Shown in pieces: positions 18,365 to 27,424 of a stretch of DNA of 64,000 nucleotides. Each line of letters starts with the position of its first letter. Within the stretch, counting starts at the first letter, position 1. Both the position numbers and the translations under genes were made by a program. The DNA lies in the IMG/VR virus record IMGVR_UViG_3300047089_000307, positions 1 to 64,000 of that record. One strand, given 5' to 3'. Origin of the DNA: a virus. The notes beneath the pieces were generated by a model, which was given only the letters and a program-made list of their open reading frames with translations, searched no databases and was not told where the DNA came from.

Positions 18365-20103
18365 CCCAGCTGTTCGCCCGGCCGCTCGTCTACCTTCCGG
18401 ACGGGTCGGTCTACGAGGGTGAGCTGACGGGCAGCCAGCTGCCCCGGCTGTGGACGTCGCCCGAGCGGCACCGGGTCAAGGACCCCGACTGCCGTACGTG
18501 CAGCCAGCGCGGGTACCCCAGGCTCGGCTGCGGGGACTACGCCTCGGCTGAGCTGCTCCAGTGGGCGCCGTCGTGCGGCTATGACCTGGACCTGTGGCAG
18601 CGCTGGTGGCTGACCGAGGCGTGCGGCGTCAAGCCTGACGGCCGCTGGGCAGCCTTCGAGGTCTGCAACATATGCAGCCGCCAGAACGGGAAGAACCAGC
18701 TCCTGGAAGTGCGGGAGCTGGGCGGCCTGTTCCTGTTCGGCGAGCAGATGATCATCCACACGGCGCACGAGTTCAAGGCCGCCGCCGAGCACTTCCGCCG
18801 CGTCCGCGACACCATTACCTCCTATGATGAGCTGAGCAGGCGCGTCAAGCGGGTCATGACCAGCCACGGCGACGAGGCCATCGAGCTGCGGCCGACGCCG
18901 ACCCTCATCTTCGGCCCGGGGGGCGCGCGCGTCCGGAAGTCCGTCACTGCCCGGCTGCGCTTCCTGGCCCGCTCCCGCGGCTCCGGGCGAAGCTTCACGG
19001 CAGACTGCGTAGTGTACGACGAGGCCATGTTCCTGAGCGACGAGCAGGTTGGCGCGTCCATGCCCACCATGCGCGCCGTGCCCAATCCGCAGATGTACTA
19101 CACGGCCTCGGCGGGCATGAAGGACAGCGTCCAGCTCGCCACGGTCCGGCGGCGCGTCATGCGGGGCGACCCCACCGTGATGGGGGCGGAATGGTCGATT
19201 GACCCCCACCTGGACACGTGCCCGCGCGACGAGGTCCACGGCCGCAAGTCCAATCATTACGTCACCTGCGGCAGGCACGATGACCGGGACGACCCGAGGT
19301 CCTGGGCCAAGGCCAACCCGGCGTTCGGCCGGCGCATCTTCTACGATCACGTCCGGCGTGAGTTCGCGGCCATGTCCCCCGCCGCGTTTGACCGGGAGCT
19401 GCTCGGCGTTGGTGACTGGCCCGCGGAAGAGGAAGCCTGGGCGGTCGTCACCGAGGCCGCCTGGGAGGGCTGCGCGATGGATAACCCCGGCGGGGCCACC
19501 CGGCCCGTGGCGTTCGCGGTCGACGTCAACCCGGAGATGACGGTGGCCACCATCGCGGCGGCCTGGGAGCGCCCGGGGCCGCCGGAGCTGGTGGCCGTGC
19601 CGAAGGTCTATGCCACGGACGGCTCCGAGCGCAGGGGGCAGCCGCCGCCCGCCCGGCAGGCCCGGGTCGTGCTGGAGATCCCCCGCGGCTGCTCGCGGGA
19701 GGGCACCAGCTGGGTAGTGCAGCGGCTGGCCGAGCTGAGGAGGCAGTGGCGCCCGGTGGCCGTCTGCATCCCGCGCAACGGCCCGGCCGCCGCGCTGGCC
19801 GACGCCGCCGCGCACGCGGGCATTGACGTCCTGGTCGCCACCTCCGGGGACGAGGCCGCCGCATTCGCGCTGATGGTCACCGGGATCAGGGACAAGAAGG
19901 TCATCCACATGGGACGGCAGAACGCCCCTGCGCTGTGGAGCGCCATCGCCAGCGCGGAAACCCGCGACATCGGCGACGGCGGCCGGGGCTGGTCCCGGCG
20001 CAACAGCGAGGAGGACATCACGCCGGTTACCGCGGCGACCCTCGCCTACTGGGCGCTGAACAAGAAGCGGCGCAGCTACGACATCCGCAGGAGCATCGCA
20101 TGA
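18346..20103 (+). CDS. terL: terminase large subunit
   Basis: The open frame runs from 18343 (after TGA) and gives about 585 aa. Walker A is SRQNGKN (about residues 111-117) and Walker B VVYDEA (about 221-226). The C-terminal RNase H-like nuclease has PVAFAVDVNPEM, DVLVATSGDEA and a late acidic cluster (ETRDIGDGG). It powers DNA packaging and cuts concatemers. There is no ATG, GTG or TTG near the start: CTG (18346) or ATC (18358, with GGAG upstream) must serve, or a +1 shift from the short ORF at 18309. Confidence 0.9.
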   Translation: MEPAIAAQLFARPLVYLPDGSVYEGELTGSQLPRLWTSPERHRVKDPDCRTCSQRGYPRLGCGDYASAELLQWAPSCGYDLDLWQRWWLTEACGVKPDGRWAAFEVCNICSRQNGKNQLLEVRELGGLFLFGEQMIIHTAHEFKAAAEHFRRVRDTITSYDELSRRVKRVMTSHGDEAIELRPTPTLIFGPGGARVRKSVTARLRFLARSRGSGRSFTADCVVYDEAMFLSDEQVGASMPTMRAVPNPQMYYTASAGMKDSVQLATVRRRVMRGDPTVMGAEWSIDPHLDTCPRDEVHGRKSNHYVTCGRHDDRDDPRSWAKANPAFGRRIFYDHVRREFAAMSPAAFDRELLGVGDWPAEEEAWAVVTEAAWEGCAMDNPGGATRPVAFAVDVNPEMTVATIAAAWERPGPPELVAVPKVYATDGSERRGQPPPARQARVVLEIPRGCSREGTSWVVQRLAELRRQWRPVAVCIPRNGPAAALADAAAHAGIDVLVATSGDEAAAFALMVTGIRDKKVIHMGRQNAPALWSAIASAETRDIGDGGRGWSRRNSEEDITPVTAATLAYWALNKKRRSYDIRRSIA

Positions 20104-20396
20104 TCTCACGGGTTTCCCTGGACATCATGAGGGCCCGGCGGCTGGCTGCCTGGCATGAGGCGAAGGACCTGGTGGAGAAGGCAGCCCGGGAGGACCGCGC
20201 CTTCCTTACCGCCGCCGAGCAGTCGCAGTGGAGCAGGCTTACCGATGAGATGACGGCCCTGGACGCCCAGATCAGGCAGCGCCTGGAGCTGAGCGCGAAG
20301 TTCGCGGGCGGCCGGCTGGTGGCGGACGAGGCCGGGTCCCGGCACGGCTACGCCCTGCGGGCCAGGTCCCTGACGCTGGAGGAGATGGCGCCGTGA
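20100..20396 (+). CDS. small protein resembling the capsid N-terminal coiled coil
   Basis: This 98-aa protein overlaps terL by 4 nt. LAAWHEAKDLVEKAAREDRA and LTDEMTALDAQIRQRLE closely parallel the start of the major capsid protein at 24050 (WNEARAIAEAAAEENRS, MQEEMSTLDTRI). It looks like a stand-alone delta (scaffold) domain and may help capsid assembly, or be left over from a capsid gene duplication. Confidence 0.65.
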   Translation: MISRVSLDIMRARRLAAWHEAKDLVEKAAREDRAFLTAAEQSQWSRLTDEMTALDAQIRQRLELSAKFAGGRLVADEAGSRHGYALRARSLTLEEMAP

Positions 20397-20671
20397 CAGG
20401 GCAGGGCATGCAGTACCCGCACTGTGACCAGCGCATTCTTCACGCGCCAGGTGAGTGCCAGTACTGCGATGCGCACCCGGACTGGCAGGAACTGCGCGCT
20501 TCCTGGCACATTGCGTTTTCCGGTCATGCGCCTGAGCATGGCGAAACGGCGTGCCCGGCCGACCTGGCGGTGCTGTTCGGGGAGCGCGGGAACTATAACT
20601 GGTGGGGCGGTAACCGGCCCTTGCCTGAGTTATCCTGCCGTCATGGCCATTACCGCCCAGATCCCGGTTGA
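20393..20671 (+). CDS. Cys/His-rich hypothetical protein (92 aa)
   Basis: A GTG start overlaps the previous stop. CQYCDAHPDW and CRHGHY suggest metal binding. No family recognised. Confidence 0.55.
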   Translation: MTGQGMQYPHCDQRILHAPGECQYCDAHPDWQELRASWHIAFSGHAPEHGETACPADLAVLFGERGNYNWWGGNRPLPELSCRHGHYRPDPG

Positions 20672-20867
20672 CGAGATCACTGCCCGCGCCCGCGAGGTGA
20701 AGTTCTCCCGGATCGCGCTCACGCTCATCATGGGATTCTTCTACCTGATCGGGTGGGCGGCGGGGCATGCCTGGCTCGGTGTGGTCATTTGCGCGCTGTC
20801 GGCCCGCCGCGGCTGGCTAGAAGGCCAGGGAATTACCCAGGCCGTGGCAGTGCCGCCGCGAAGATGA
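20643..20867 (+). CDS. small membrane protein (74 aa)
   Basis: The ATG is 6 nt after TATCCT (20631-20636), so it may be leaderless; it overlaps the previous gene. MAITAQIPVDEITARAREVK is followed by two hydrophobic segments (ALTLIMGFFYLIGWAAG and WLGVVICALSA). Function unknown. Confidence 0.65.
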   Translation: MAITAQIPVDEITARAREVKFSRIALTLIMGFFYLIGWAAGHAWLGVVICALSARRGWLEGQGITQAVAVPPRR

Positions 20868-21022
20868 CTTTCAGTATTTAATAGTCGGTTACCGTATTAC
20901 GGTAGCGGCCCTTTTCCGCTGGTGTGTGCTAAATTCCCAGCGGTGGCGTACGCTTGCCGTTAACATACCCGCGGCCATTCTCCGGAGCCGGGACTTCTTG
21001 ACCGGAGGGACCCGGGAACCCT
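20868..21022. other. intergenic region before portal
   Basis: About 155 bp, relatively AT-rich at the start, with a hairpin ACCGT-ATT-ACGGT region (about 20891-20903). No ORF is supported. Confidence 0.35.
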
Positions 21023-22672
21023 GTGGGGCTGCTTGAGCGCATCCAGGCCGATCGCGCTGAGAAGCGCGCGATAACTGGTGTTCCCTGGCGCCCCTGGGAT
21101 AACCCCTTCATCAAGTTCAACCTGGGCGGCCCGGTTCACCCCTCCCGTGCCGCTTACGGCCAGGACCAGGCGCTCGGCCTCCCCGCGCTGTACTCGTGCA
21201 CCCGGCTGCTGGCCGAGTCGCTGGCCAGCCTCCCGCTGAAGCTTTACACGAGTCCTCCCGGGTCGGACGTCACCACGCGCTACACGGGGCCGTCACTCTT
21301 CGACCAGCCGAGCGCGGACACGGACGTCACGCTGTACGACTGGCTGTACCAGATGATGACCGCGCTGCTGCTGCACGGCAACGCGTGGGGCCTTATCTCC
21401 GGGCGCGACGGCTACGGGTACCCCACTGGCATTGAGTGGATTCCCCCCGAGCGGGTGTACGTGCAGGAGGACAGCCAGCAGCCGTGGAACCCGATGCGCA
21501 CCCGCGTGTACGTGGACGGACGGCTGTTCCCTGACTGGCGCAGCGATCTCTTCCACGTCCGGGGCTACGCGCTGGCCGGGCGCACGGAGGGCCTGTCCCC
21601 GCTGCGCGCGTTCGCGCTGACCGTGCTGTCCGGCATTGAGTCCCAGAAGTACGGCGCGGACTGGTACCTGAACGGCGGCTTCCCCTCCGGCGTCTTCCAG
21701 AACCAGGAGCTGGAGGTCAGCCTGGAGGACGCGCGGGAGATCCGCGAGTCGCTGATGGAGGCCATCCACGGGCACAAGCCGCTGGTCGTCGGGCGTGACT
21801 GGGACTACAAGCCCGTGTCGGTACCGCCGTCAGAAGCGCAGTTCCTCGAAGCGACCCAGATGAACGCCACCCAGGTCGCCGCGGTCTACGGGCTGCCCCC
21901 GGACCGGGTGGGCGGCCGGCGCGGCGACTCCCTGACCTACAACACAGTAGAGCAATCTACATTGCAAGTGATTGAGGCGCTGCGGCCGTGGATCGTCCGG
22001 CTGGAGACTGCCTTCTTCCGGCTGCTGCCGCAGAGCCGCTTCTGCCGGTTCAATTCCGACGCGCTGCTGAAGACCGACCTGAAGACGCGCACCGAGATCT
22101 ACGCGCAGCAGCGCGCGATCGGCATGCTCACCGTGGACGAGATCCGCGACATGGAAGACCGCATGCCGTACCCGAACGCCACGGGCGACGAGAAGATCCC
22201 CCAGGACGTCATGGTCGCCATGTCCCGGTCGATCCGCGGCATCCCGAATTCCATGCTGCCGAGCATCACCCTGGAAGTTGACCTGATCGCCGACCGGCTG
22301 ACCAAGCTCCAGGGCGAGGGGCTGACCAAGCCGGAGACCGAGCCGTCCATCCCTAACCCGGAGGACTTCCTGTCCGGCCAGGTCGGCTCCGTCCGCTCGG
22401 CCGCGGGCGCGCCGCCGCTTCCCCACGCGATGCTGGCGCACTTGCAGGCACTGCTGGCCGAGCACGTCGGCCGCGAGGCCGCGGCGCAGATCCTCGATAA
22501 GTCCCTGGCCACCGCGGGAGCCGATCGCAAGCAGCCGGAGTTCATCGGGCCGTGGATTCCGTCCGAGGCTGACCTGGCGAAGGCAGAGGCCGTCCTGAGG
22601 CTCGCCGCGTTCCCCGTCCCGGAGCTTGCCTCCGCGAACGGCGGCAACGGCAACGGGAACGGGAGGCACTGA
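21023..22672 (+). CDS. HK97-family portal protein
   Basis: This 549-aa protein starts at a GTG. Family features are clear: LPALYSCTRLLAESLASLPL near residue 55, the YDWLYQMMTALLLHGNAW segment, a WIPPERVYV strand, GLSPLRAFALTVLSG, and the long C-terminal helix region (GDSLTYNTVEQSTL, RTEIYAQQRAIGMLTVDEIR). It forms the ring at the capsid vertex through which DNA passes. The C-terminal Gly/Asn tail is low complexity. Confidence 0.95.
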   Translation: MGLLERIQADRAEKRAITGVPWRPWDNPFIKFNLGGPVHPSRAAYGQDQALGLPALYSCTRLLAESLASLPLKLYTSPPGSDVTTRYTGPSLFDQPSADTDVTLYDWLYQMMTALLLHGNAWGLISGRDGYGYPTGIEWIPPERVYVQEDSQQPWNPMRTRVYVDGRLFPDWRSDLFHVRGYALAGRTEGLSPLRAFALTVLSGIESQKYGADWYLNGGFPSGVFQNQELEVSLEDAREIRESLMEAIHGHKPLVVGRDWDYKPVSVPPSEAQFLEATQMNATQVAAVYGLPPDRVGGRRGDSLTYNTVEQSTLQVIEALRPWIVRLETAFFRLLPQSRFCRFNSDALLKTDLKTRTEIYAQQRAIGMLTVDEIRDMEDRMPYPNATGDEKIPQDVMVAMSRSIRGIPNSMLPSITLEVDLIADRLTKLQGEGLTKPETEPSIPNPEDFLSGQVGSVRSAAGAPPLPHAMLAHLQALLAEHVGREAAAQILDKSLATAGADRKQPEFIGPWIPSEADLAKAEAVLRLAAFPVPELASANGGNGNGNGRH

Positions 22673-22881
22673 TGCCCTGCGGCGTCTCGAACCAGGAGAC
22701 CGGTGACCTGCGCGGGTGCCACCCGGCCAGGAAGCATGCGCGCAGCCGGCACAGGGCGCGGTGCGCCACCGGGGACGGCGCCCGCCCCCGGCGGCCGGCG
22801 CCGGAGGCACCCGGGGACGCGACGGCGGTTCCCGGTGACTGGGCAATAACGGGCGGGCTCACGGATGCAGCCCCGGACTAA
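22672..22881 (+). CDS. small basic ORF (69 aa)
   Basis: The ATG overlaps the portal stop (TGATG). The protein is rich in Arg, Pro and Ala, starting MPCGVSNQETGDLRG. Coding support is moderate; function unknown. Confidence 0.4.
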   Translation: MPCGVSNQETGDLRGCHPARKHARSRHRARCATGDGARPRRPAPEAPGDATAVPGDWAITGGLTDAAPD

Positions 22882-22892
22882 AGGAAACGCGA

Positions 22893-23918
22893 ATGGATGA
22901 CGAGAGCCGGGCTGCGATGTCGGTGCAGGCCATGAACAACCTCCCCGACAGTGCCTTTGCCTACATCGAGGATGGCGGGAAGAAGGACGCCTCGGGTCGC
23001 ACGACCCCGCGGAGCAAGCGCCACTTCCCCGTGCACGACGCCCCGCACACCCGTAATGCCCTGGCCCGCGCGCCGCAGTCGCCCTTTGGCAAGCAGGCGA
23101 TGGCGAAGATCCTGAGCGCGGCGCGCAGGTTCGGCATCACGGTGCAGGGCAGCCAGCGCTCCGCGTTCGGCGAGGTCCCCCCGGACGGCTTCCCGGAGCG
23201 CCGGTTCACCCGGTTCCCGCTGGAGGTCCGCCAGGCGCACCCGGAGGACCCCAAGCACATCTACGGCTACGCGGCGTGCTTCGGCAAGCTGAGCCGCAAG
23301 CTGGGCGGCTTCGTGGAGCAGGTGTCCTCGCTGGCGTTCAACGAGTCGCGGGCCGATAACTGGCCGGACGTCGTGTGCCGGTTCAACCACAAGGACGACC
23401 TGCTGCTGGGGACGACGTACGCGAACACGCTGGACCTGCGGGTTGACGAGCAGGGCCTGCTGTACGACGTGATCCCGCCGCAGTCGCGCGGCGACATCGT
23501 GGAGTACTGCCAGCGCGGCGACGTCCGGCACAGCTCGTTCGCGTTCCGGGTGTTCCCGGGCGGCGACGAGTGGGGCGTGTCGGAGTTCAACTACCCGATG
23601 CGCACGCTGCTGTCGGTGCAGCTGGTGGACGTGGCCCCCGTGCTCGACCCGGCCTACCCGGACTCGACCGCGGCGGCCCGCGCGCTGAACGGCGCCGTGG
23701 AGTCGCTGAGCAACTGGGTGCAGGCGGACCCGGAGGAGGTCCGGTCCCGGCTGTCGGACGGCCGCGGGATGGAGTTCTTCAAGCGGACCGATAACACCGG
23801 GATGGCGCGGCGCTCGCTGCCGGCCCAGGCAGCGCCGGCCAAGCCAGTCCTGTCCGGCCAGCAGGCAATGCTCGCCCTTCAGGCCAACATGGAAGATCCC
23901 TTCGCAGACGAAGGGTGA
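22893..23918 (+). CDS. prohead protease with DUF6582-like N-terminus
   Basis: This 341-aa protein joins an N-terminal segment (LPDSAFAYIEDGGKKDASGR to FGITVQG, residues 17-86, DUF6582-like) to an HK97-type (S78) prohead protease. Likely catalytic residues are His166 (FNHKDDLLLG) and Ser214 (VRHSSFAF). It would cleave the delta domain of the capsid protein during maturation. Located between portal and capsid as expected. Confidence 0.9.
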   Translation: MDDESRAAMSVQAMNNLPDSAFAYIEDGGKKDASGRTTPRSKRHFPVHDAPHTRNALARAPQSPFGKQAMAKILSAARRFGITVQGSQRSAFGEVPPDGFPERRFTRFPLEVRQAHPEDPKHIYGYAACFGKLSRKLGGFVEQVSSLAFNESRADNWPDVVCRFNHKDDLLLGTTYANTLDLRVDEQGLLYDVIPPQSRGDIVEYCQRGDVRHSSFAFRVFPGGDEWGVSEFNYPMRTLLSVQLVDVAPVLDPAYPDSTAAARALNGAVESLSNWVQADPEEVRSRLSDGRGMEFFKRTDNTGMARRSLPAQAAPAKPVLSGQQAMLALQANMEDPFADEG

Positions 23919-24049
23919 TTTCCGTGGCATGCTTAGCAGGAGTAAAAGGGCTAGGCAGACAACAGAATACCGAGAAATACAAAAATGCCGTGGTCGTAGC
24001 TGCTATAGGTACGGACGGAGCCGGCGAGGAATGATTCAAGGAGAATCGA
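23919..24049. other. AT-richer leader before the capsid gene
   Basis: A 131-bp gap unusually rich in A and T for this genome (ACAACAGAATACCGAG-like sequence), ending in AAGGAG before the capsid ATG. It may hold the late capsid promoter (TATAGGT near 24000-24008). Confidence 0.4.
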
Positions 24050-25300
24050 ATGGCATCAGAAGTTGCCAAGCGCCTCCGCGACCGCCGGCTCAACGTCTGG
24101 AACGAGGCGCGGGCTATCGCGGAGGCAGCGGCTGAGGAAAACCGGAGCTTTACTCCGGACGAGCAAGGCCGCTGGGACGCCATGCAGGAAGAGATGTCCA
24201 CCCTGGACACCCGGATCAAGGCCGTCCTGGACACCGAGAAGCGGGCGAAGGACGCCGATGACGCCTACAACGCCATCGCCGGCAAGCCCGCGGACCGGCA
24301 GGCTCCCGCGGCCGTCGCCGCGGACACCGAGCTGCGCAAGTGGGCGCGCGGCGAGCCGGGTACCGCCCGGGTGCTGGACCTCCAGCACGACGTGGCCAAC
24401 CGCGGTCCCATCAACTACCGCATCCTGACCACCGCAGGCGTCGGCGGCACGAACGCGTCCTCGATCGTGCCGACTGACTTCTACGACATGCTCATCGCGC
24501 ACCTCATCGAGGTGTCCGGCGTGATGCAGTGCGGTCCCACCGTGCTGAACACCGGAGGCGGCGAGACGCTCCAGGTCCCGAAGACCACCGGTCACTCCAC
24601 CGCGACCTCGGCGGCGCAGGCTGGCACGATCGCGTCCTCGGACCCGGCGTTCAGCATGCAGACGCTGTCCGCCTACAAGTACGGCGTCCTGCTCCAGGTC
24701 GCCCGCGAGCTGATTGACGACACCGCCGTCGACCTGCTGGGGTACCTCGCGATGCAGGCAGGCCGCGCGCTGGGCAACGCGTTCGGCACCGACCTGATCA
24801 ACGGCTCCGGCGCGGGCCAGCCTTACGGCATCGTCAACAACTCCGTGGGCGTCACTGGCGCCACGACCGGCGTCGGCGGCGCTCCCAGCTACGCCAACCT
24901 GGTCGACCTGGAGTACTCGGTCATCGCTCCGTACCGCCAGTCGCGCAGCTGCTACTGGCTGGCCGCCGACAAGACAATCGGCGGGTTCAGGAAGATCACC
25001 GACACCGTGGGCCGTCCCATCTGGGAGCCGTCCGCAGTGCTCGGCTCGCCTGACCTGCTGCTGGGCAAGCCCCTGGTGGCGGACCCGTTCATGCCCGCCC
25101 TGGCAACCAACGCCCTGTCGATCGCCTTCGGCGACTTCAGCCAGTACTTCGTCCGCCTGGTCGGCGGGGTGCGGTTCGAGCGCAGCGACGACTTCGCCTT
25201 CTCCACCGACCTGGTGACCTTCCGCGCGATCCTGCGCGGCGACGGCACCATGGTCGACCGGACCGGCGCGATCAAGATGTTCAAGGGCGCGAGCTCGTAG
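24050..25300 (+). CDS. HK97-family major capsid protein
   Basis: This 416-aa protein has an N-terminal coiled coil (residues 1-70, probable delta domain) followed by GGTNASSIVPTDFYDMLIAH, ETLQVPKTTGHSTA, a YKYGVLLQVARELIDD helix and the C-terminal P-domain (SIAFGDFSQYFVRLVGGVRF, RAILRGDGTMVD). A strong AAGGAG lies upstream. It forms the icosahedral shell. Confidence 0.95.
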   Translation: MASEVAKRLRDRRLNVWNEARAIAEAAAEENRSFTPDEQGRWDAMQEEMSTLDTRIKAVLDTEKRAKDADDAYNAIAGKPADRQAPAAVAADTELRKWARGEPGTARVLDLQHDVANRGPINYRILTTAGVGGTNASSIVPTDFYDMLIAHLIEVSGVMQCGPTVLNTGGGETLQVPKTTGHSTATSAAQAGTIASSDPAFSMQTLSAYKYGVLLQVARELIDDTAVDLLGYLAMQAGRALGNAFGTDLINGSGAGQPYGIVNNSVGVTGATTGVGGAPSYANLVDLEYSVIAPYRQSRSCYWLAADKTIGGFRKITDTVGRPIWEPSAVLGSPDLLLGKPLVADPFMPALATNALSIAFGDFSQYFVRLVGGVRFERSDDFAFSTDLVTFRAILRGDGTMVDRTGAIKMFKGASS

Positions 25301-25345
25301 TATGGCGCAGTCTCCTCAACCGAGGTACCGATGAGTGACACCCGT

Positions 25346-25378
25346 TGCCCGGTGCCCGCCCTGCGCGGGCACCGGGCA
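25346..25378 (+). terminator. 12-bp hairpin after the capsid gene
   Basis: TGCCCGGTGCCC (25346-25357) pairs perfectly with GGGCACCGGGCA (25367-25378). No U tract follows, so it may be an attenuator or mRNA-stability element rather than a full terminator. Confidence 0.5.
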
Positions 25379-25410
25379 CGGCCCCTCCCGGAGAAGAGGA
25401 AGAGCCAGCC

Positions 25411-25827
25411 GTGATGTGGATCGAGACGGTCATGCACATGTCCGGCACGCGGGCGAACGGGGACAAGTACCCGCCGGGGTTCACGCCGTTCGAGGTGGCG
25501 GACTGGGAGGGCGAGCACCTGATCCGCGGCGGCATGGCCCGTGCGGTCGCCACGCCGGAGTGGGCCGTGCCCAAGCCGCCCGCGCCGCTGCCGGAGAAGC
25601 CCGTGACCGTGCCGGGGCCCGTGATGCAGGAGCCTGATCCTGCGCCGCCGGCGTACCAGCCGGATGATCCTGAGCCGGAGCTAGCCGCCCCCGCGGGACT
25701 GCCGCCGGCGCCCGGCGACCCGAAGCAGGCATGGGTGGATTACGCCGTCACCCAGGGCATGCCAGCCGATGATGCCTCGCGCATGACCAAGGCTGACCTA
25801 CAGTCCCGGTTCGGGCCGAGGCTGTAA
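25411..25827 (+). CDS. hypothetical head-region protein (137-138 aa)
   Basis: Start GTG 25411 or ATG 25414. The N-terminal half (MWIETVMHMSGTRANGDKYP) is compact, the middle is Pro-rich, and the C-terminus (KQAWVDYAVTQGMPADDASR plus TKADLQSRF) looks like a small helical SAP/Rho-N-like element found in phage head-tail proteins. Possibly a head accessory protein. Confidence 0.6.
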   Translation: MMWIETVMHMSGTRANGDKYPPGFTPFEVADWEGEHLIRGGMARAVATPEWAVPKPPAPLPEKPVTVPGPVMQEPDPAPPAYQPDDPEPELAAPAGLPPAPGDPKQAWVDYAVTQGMPADDASRMTKADLQSRFGPRL

Positions 25828-25867
25828 CCCCAGGCGTATCCTGAGCAGGAGGAAGGGAGCCAGACTC

Positions 25868-26404
25868 ATGGCAAGCCCAGGAAAGACCCCGACGAGCGGC
25901 CGGCCGTACTCCGGTCCCGCCACCAATTCGGACCCGACGACTGAGCCTGGCCAGTATCCTCCCGGCCCCGACTGGAGCAACGCCATCTTCGGCGGCCAGC
26001 TGCCCGCCGGCACTGGCGCCCCGGGCTCGCCGACGAGCGCGGAGGCACTGGACCCGACGAACGAGAAGGGCCAGACGATCGACGGCCTGACCGGCGTCAC
26101 GCACGAGGAGATCGTCAGCACGGGCGCCCCCGGCACCCAGGGCACCGTCCCGGACGTCGCCGGCAATGACGGCACCGCGATGACCTACACCAAGGCCAGT
26201 GACGGCATCGGCCCGTACGAGCAGGTCACCAGCTCCGACGAGCTGTCCGGCCCGCAGGATTCCACCCAGGCCAACGACGACGGCTACGCTACCGGCGGGC
26301 CGCAGCTCCCGGGCCTGAAGGGCAACGAGCCGCAGGCAGGCAGCGGACGGTACCAGCCCGGCGGCGGCAGCGTCATGCGCGGTGGCCGGGCCATCCGGGG
26401 CTAG
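25868..26404 (+). CDS. Gly/Pro/Thr-rich low-complexity protein (178 aa)
   Basis: Starts MASPGKTPTSGRPYSGPATN after GGAAGGGAG. Nearly the whole chain is Gly, Pro, Thr, Asp and Ser with no predicted hydrophobic core, suggesting a disordered protein. It opens a run of five small ORFs of similar composition. Function unknown. Confidence 0.6.
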   Translation: MASPGKTPTSGRPYSGPATNSDPTTEPGQYPPGPDWSNAIFGGQLPAGTGAPGSPTSAEALDPTNEKGQTIDGLTGVTHEEIVSTGAPGTQGTVPDVAGNDGTAMTYTKASDGIGPYEQVTSSDELSGPQDSTQANDDGYATGGPQLPGLKGNEPQAGSGRYQPGGGSVMRGGRAIRG

Positions 26405-26405
26405 C

Positions 26406-26465
26406 GTGCACGAGAAGCCGAGCCAGGCGTATCGCTACGAGCATTATGATCCCCGGAGGCGGTAA
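26406..26465 (+). CDS. tiny ORF (19 aa)
   Basis: A GTG start gives MHEKPSQAYRYEHYDPRRR; its stop overlaps the next ATG (TAATG). It may simply couple translation. Confidence 0.3.
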   Translation: MHEKPSQAYRYEHYDPRRR

Positions 26466-26791
26466 TGCAGGACCTGAGCGGGCTGCTGCCTGACCCGATC
26501 AGCGCTTTGGTGCCAACCTCCCAGGAGGGCGGCAACATGCAGGCGTCGAACGAGCAGGCGATGACCGCTCCCGGCTCGGAGCCCGTGGACGTCATGCACC
26601 AGGCCGGTGACTATTTCGGCAACGACCCCACGGTCACGCCGTCCAACGCGGCTGTGATCGAGCCTGCGACGGACGGCAAGCCGCAGGCCAGCGGGCAGGC
26701 TCACGAGTACAGCCCGCCGTCGCCTGCCTGGAAGGCCACCGGCACGCCGAATGTCGTGCGCCAGCCGGTGACGGCCAGGAAGGGCCGGTAA
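26465..26791 (+). CDS. low-complexity hypothetical protein (108 aa)
   Basis: GGAGG precedes the ATG. Starts MQDLSGLLPDPISALVPTSQ and continues rich in Pro, Thr, Ala and Gly. Its start is coupled to the tiny ORF and its stop to the next gene. Confidence 0.55.
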   Translation: MQDLSGLLPDPISALVPTSQEGGNMQASNEQAMTAPGSEPVDVMHQAGDYFGNDPTVTPSNAAVIEPATDGKPQASGQAHEYSPPSPAWKATGTPNVVRQPVTARKGR

Positions 26792-27009
26792 TGCAGAACC
26801 CCGCAGTTAACGGCCCGGTTCCCGAGTCGCCGCATGTCATCACGGCCTCCCCGGTGCAAGGCAACGTCCCGCAGCACGACTGGGACGCGACGAGCGACGC
26901 GACGATGAACGGCTGGAAGTCACTGGAGGCCAACGCCGGGACCGCGGACTTCAGCGGGACCGTGACGGAGGGCTTCCCGGACGGTCCCGGCCGCTGGAAG
27001 CAGACCTAG
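26791..27009 (+). CDS. hypothetical protein (72 aa)
   Basis: The ATG overlaps the previous stop. Ends in EGFPDGPGRWKQT, similar to the ends of the next ORF (GNGASDGSAWKQV), so these two small ORFs may be related. Confidence 0.55.
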   Translation: MQNPAVNGPVPESPHVITASPVQGNVPQHDWDATSDATMNGWKSLEANAGTADFSGTVTEGFPDGPGRWKQT

Positions 27010-27019
27010 GAGGACGAGA

Positions 27020-27271
27020 ATGCCACAGGCACCCGACCCGATCACCAGCCCCCCGCCCCAGCCCTGGCAGCCCTACGACGCCACCGCTCCCGGCGCCGCC
27101 GAGGACCAGGTCACGGCGACTACCATCTACGATGCCGTGGCGGGAGACTCCGCGGGCGGCCCCTGGCGCAAGATCCAGGAAGCAGGCGCGGCCGGGGCCC
27201 AGGGGGAGGCAGTCGCTGACGCCTGGCCGGGTAACGGCGCGTCTGACGGCAGCGCCTGGAAGCAGGTATAG
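27020..27271 (+). CDS. hypothetical protein (83 aa)
   Basis: AGGAGG upstream. The Pro-rich N-terminus (MPQAPDPITSPPPQPWQPY) is followed by a helical region ending in AWKQV, like the previous ORF. Confidence 0.55.
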   Translation: MPQAPDPITSPPPQPWQPYDATAPGAAEDQVTATTIYDAVAGDSAGGPWRKIQEAGAAGAQGEAVADAWPGNGASDGSAWKQV

Positions 27272-27274
27272 GTC

Positions 27275-27424
27275 ATGAGCGACATCGCACGCGTGTACCC
27301 GAACGGCCAGGAGCCGGCCAAGGGCGGCCAGACCGGCGGCCTGCCGTACCCGAACGGCTCGGAGAAGGCTCACGGCGGCAACGGCGGCCTTAGCCACGAC
27401 TACAAGGATGACCGCACTAAGTAG
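27275..27424 (+). CDS. small Gly-rich protein (49 aa)
   Basis: MSDIARVYPNGQEPAKGGQT contains the repeated motif YPNG twice (VYPNGQEPAKGG and PYPNGSEKAHGG). Probably disordered. Function unknown. Confidence 0.5.
   Translation: MSDIARVYPNGQEPAKGGQTGGLPYPNGSEKAHGGNGGLSHDYKDDRTK

Noticed and set aside
18169-20109. 646-aa minus-strand ORF opposite the terminase gene
   Set aside because: It is a shadow of terL in GC-rich DNA; the + strand has Walker and nuclease motifs, the minus frame has none.
22878-23930. 350-aa minus-strand ORF opposite the prohead protease
   Set aside because: A shadow of a well-recognised protease; no domain in the minus frame.
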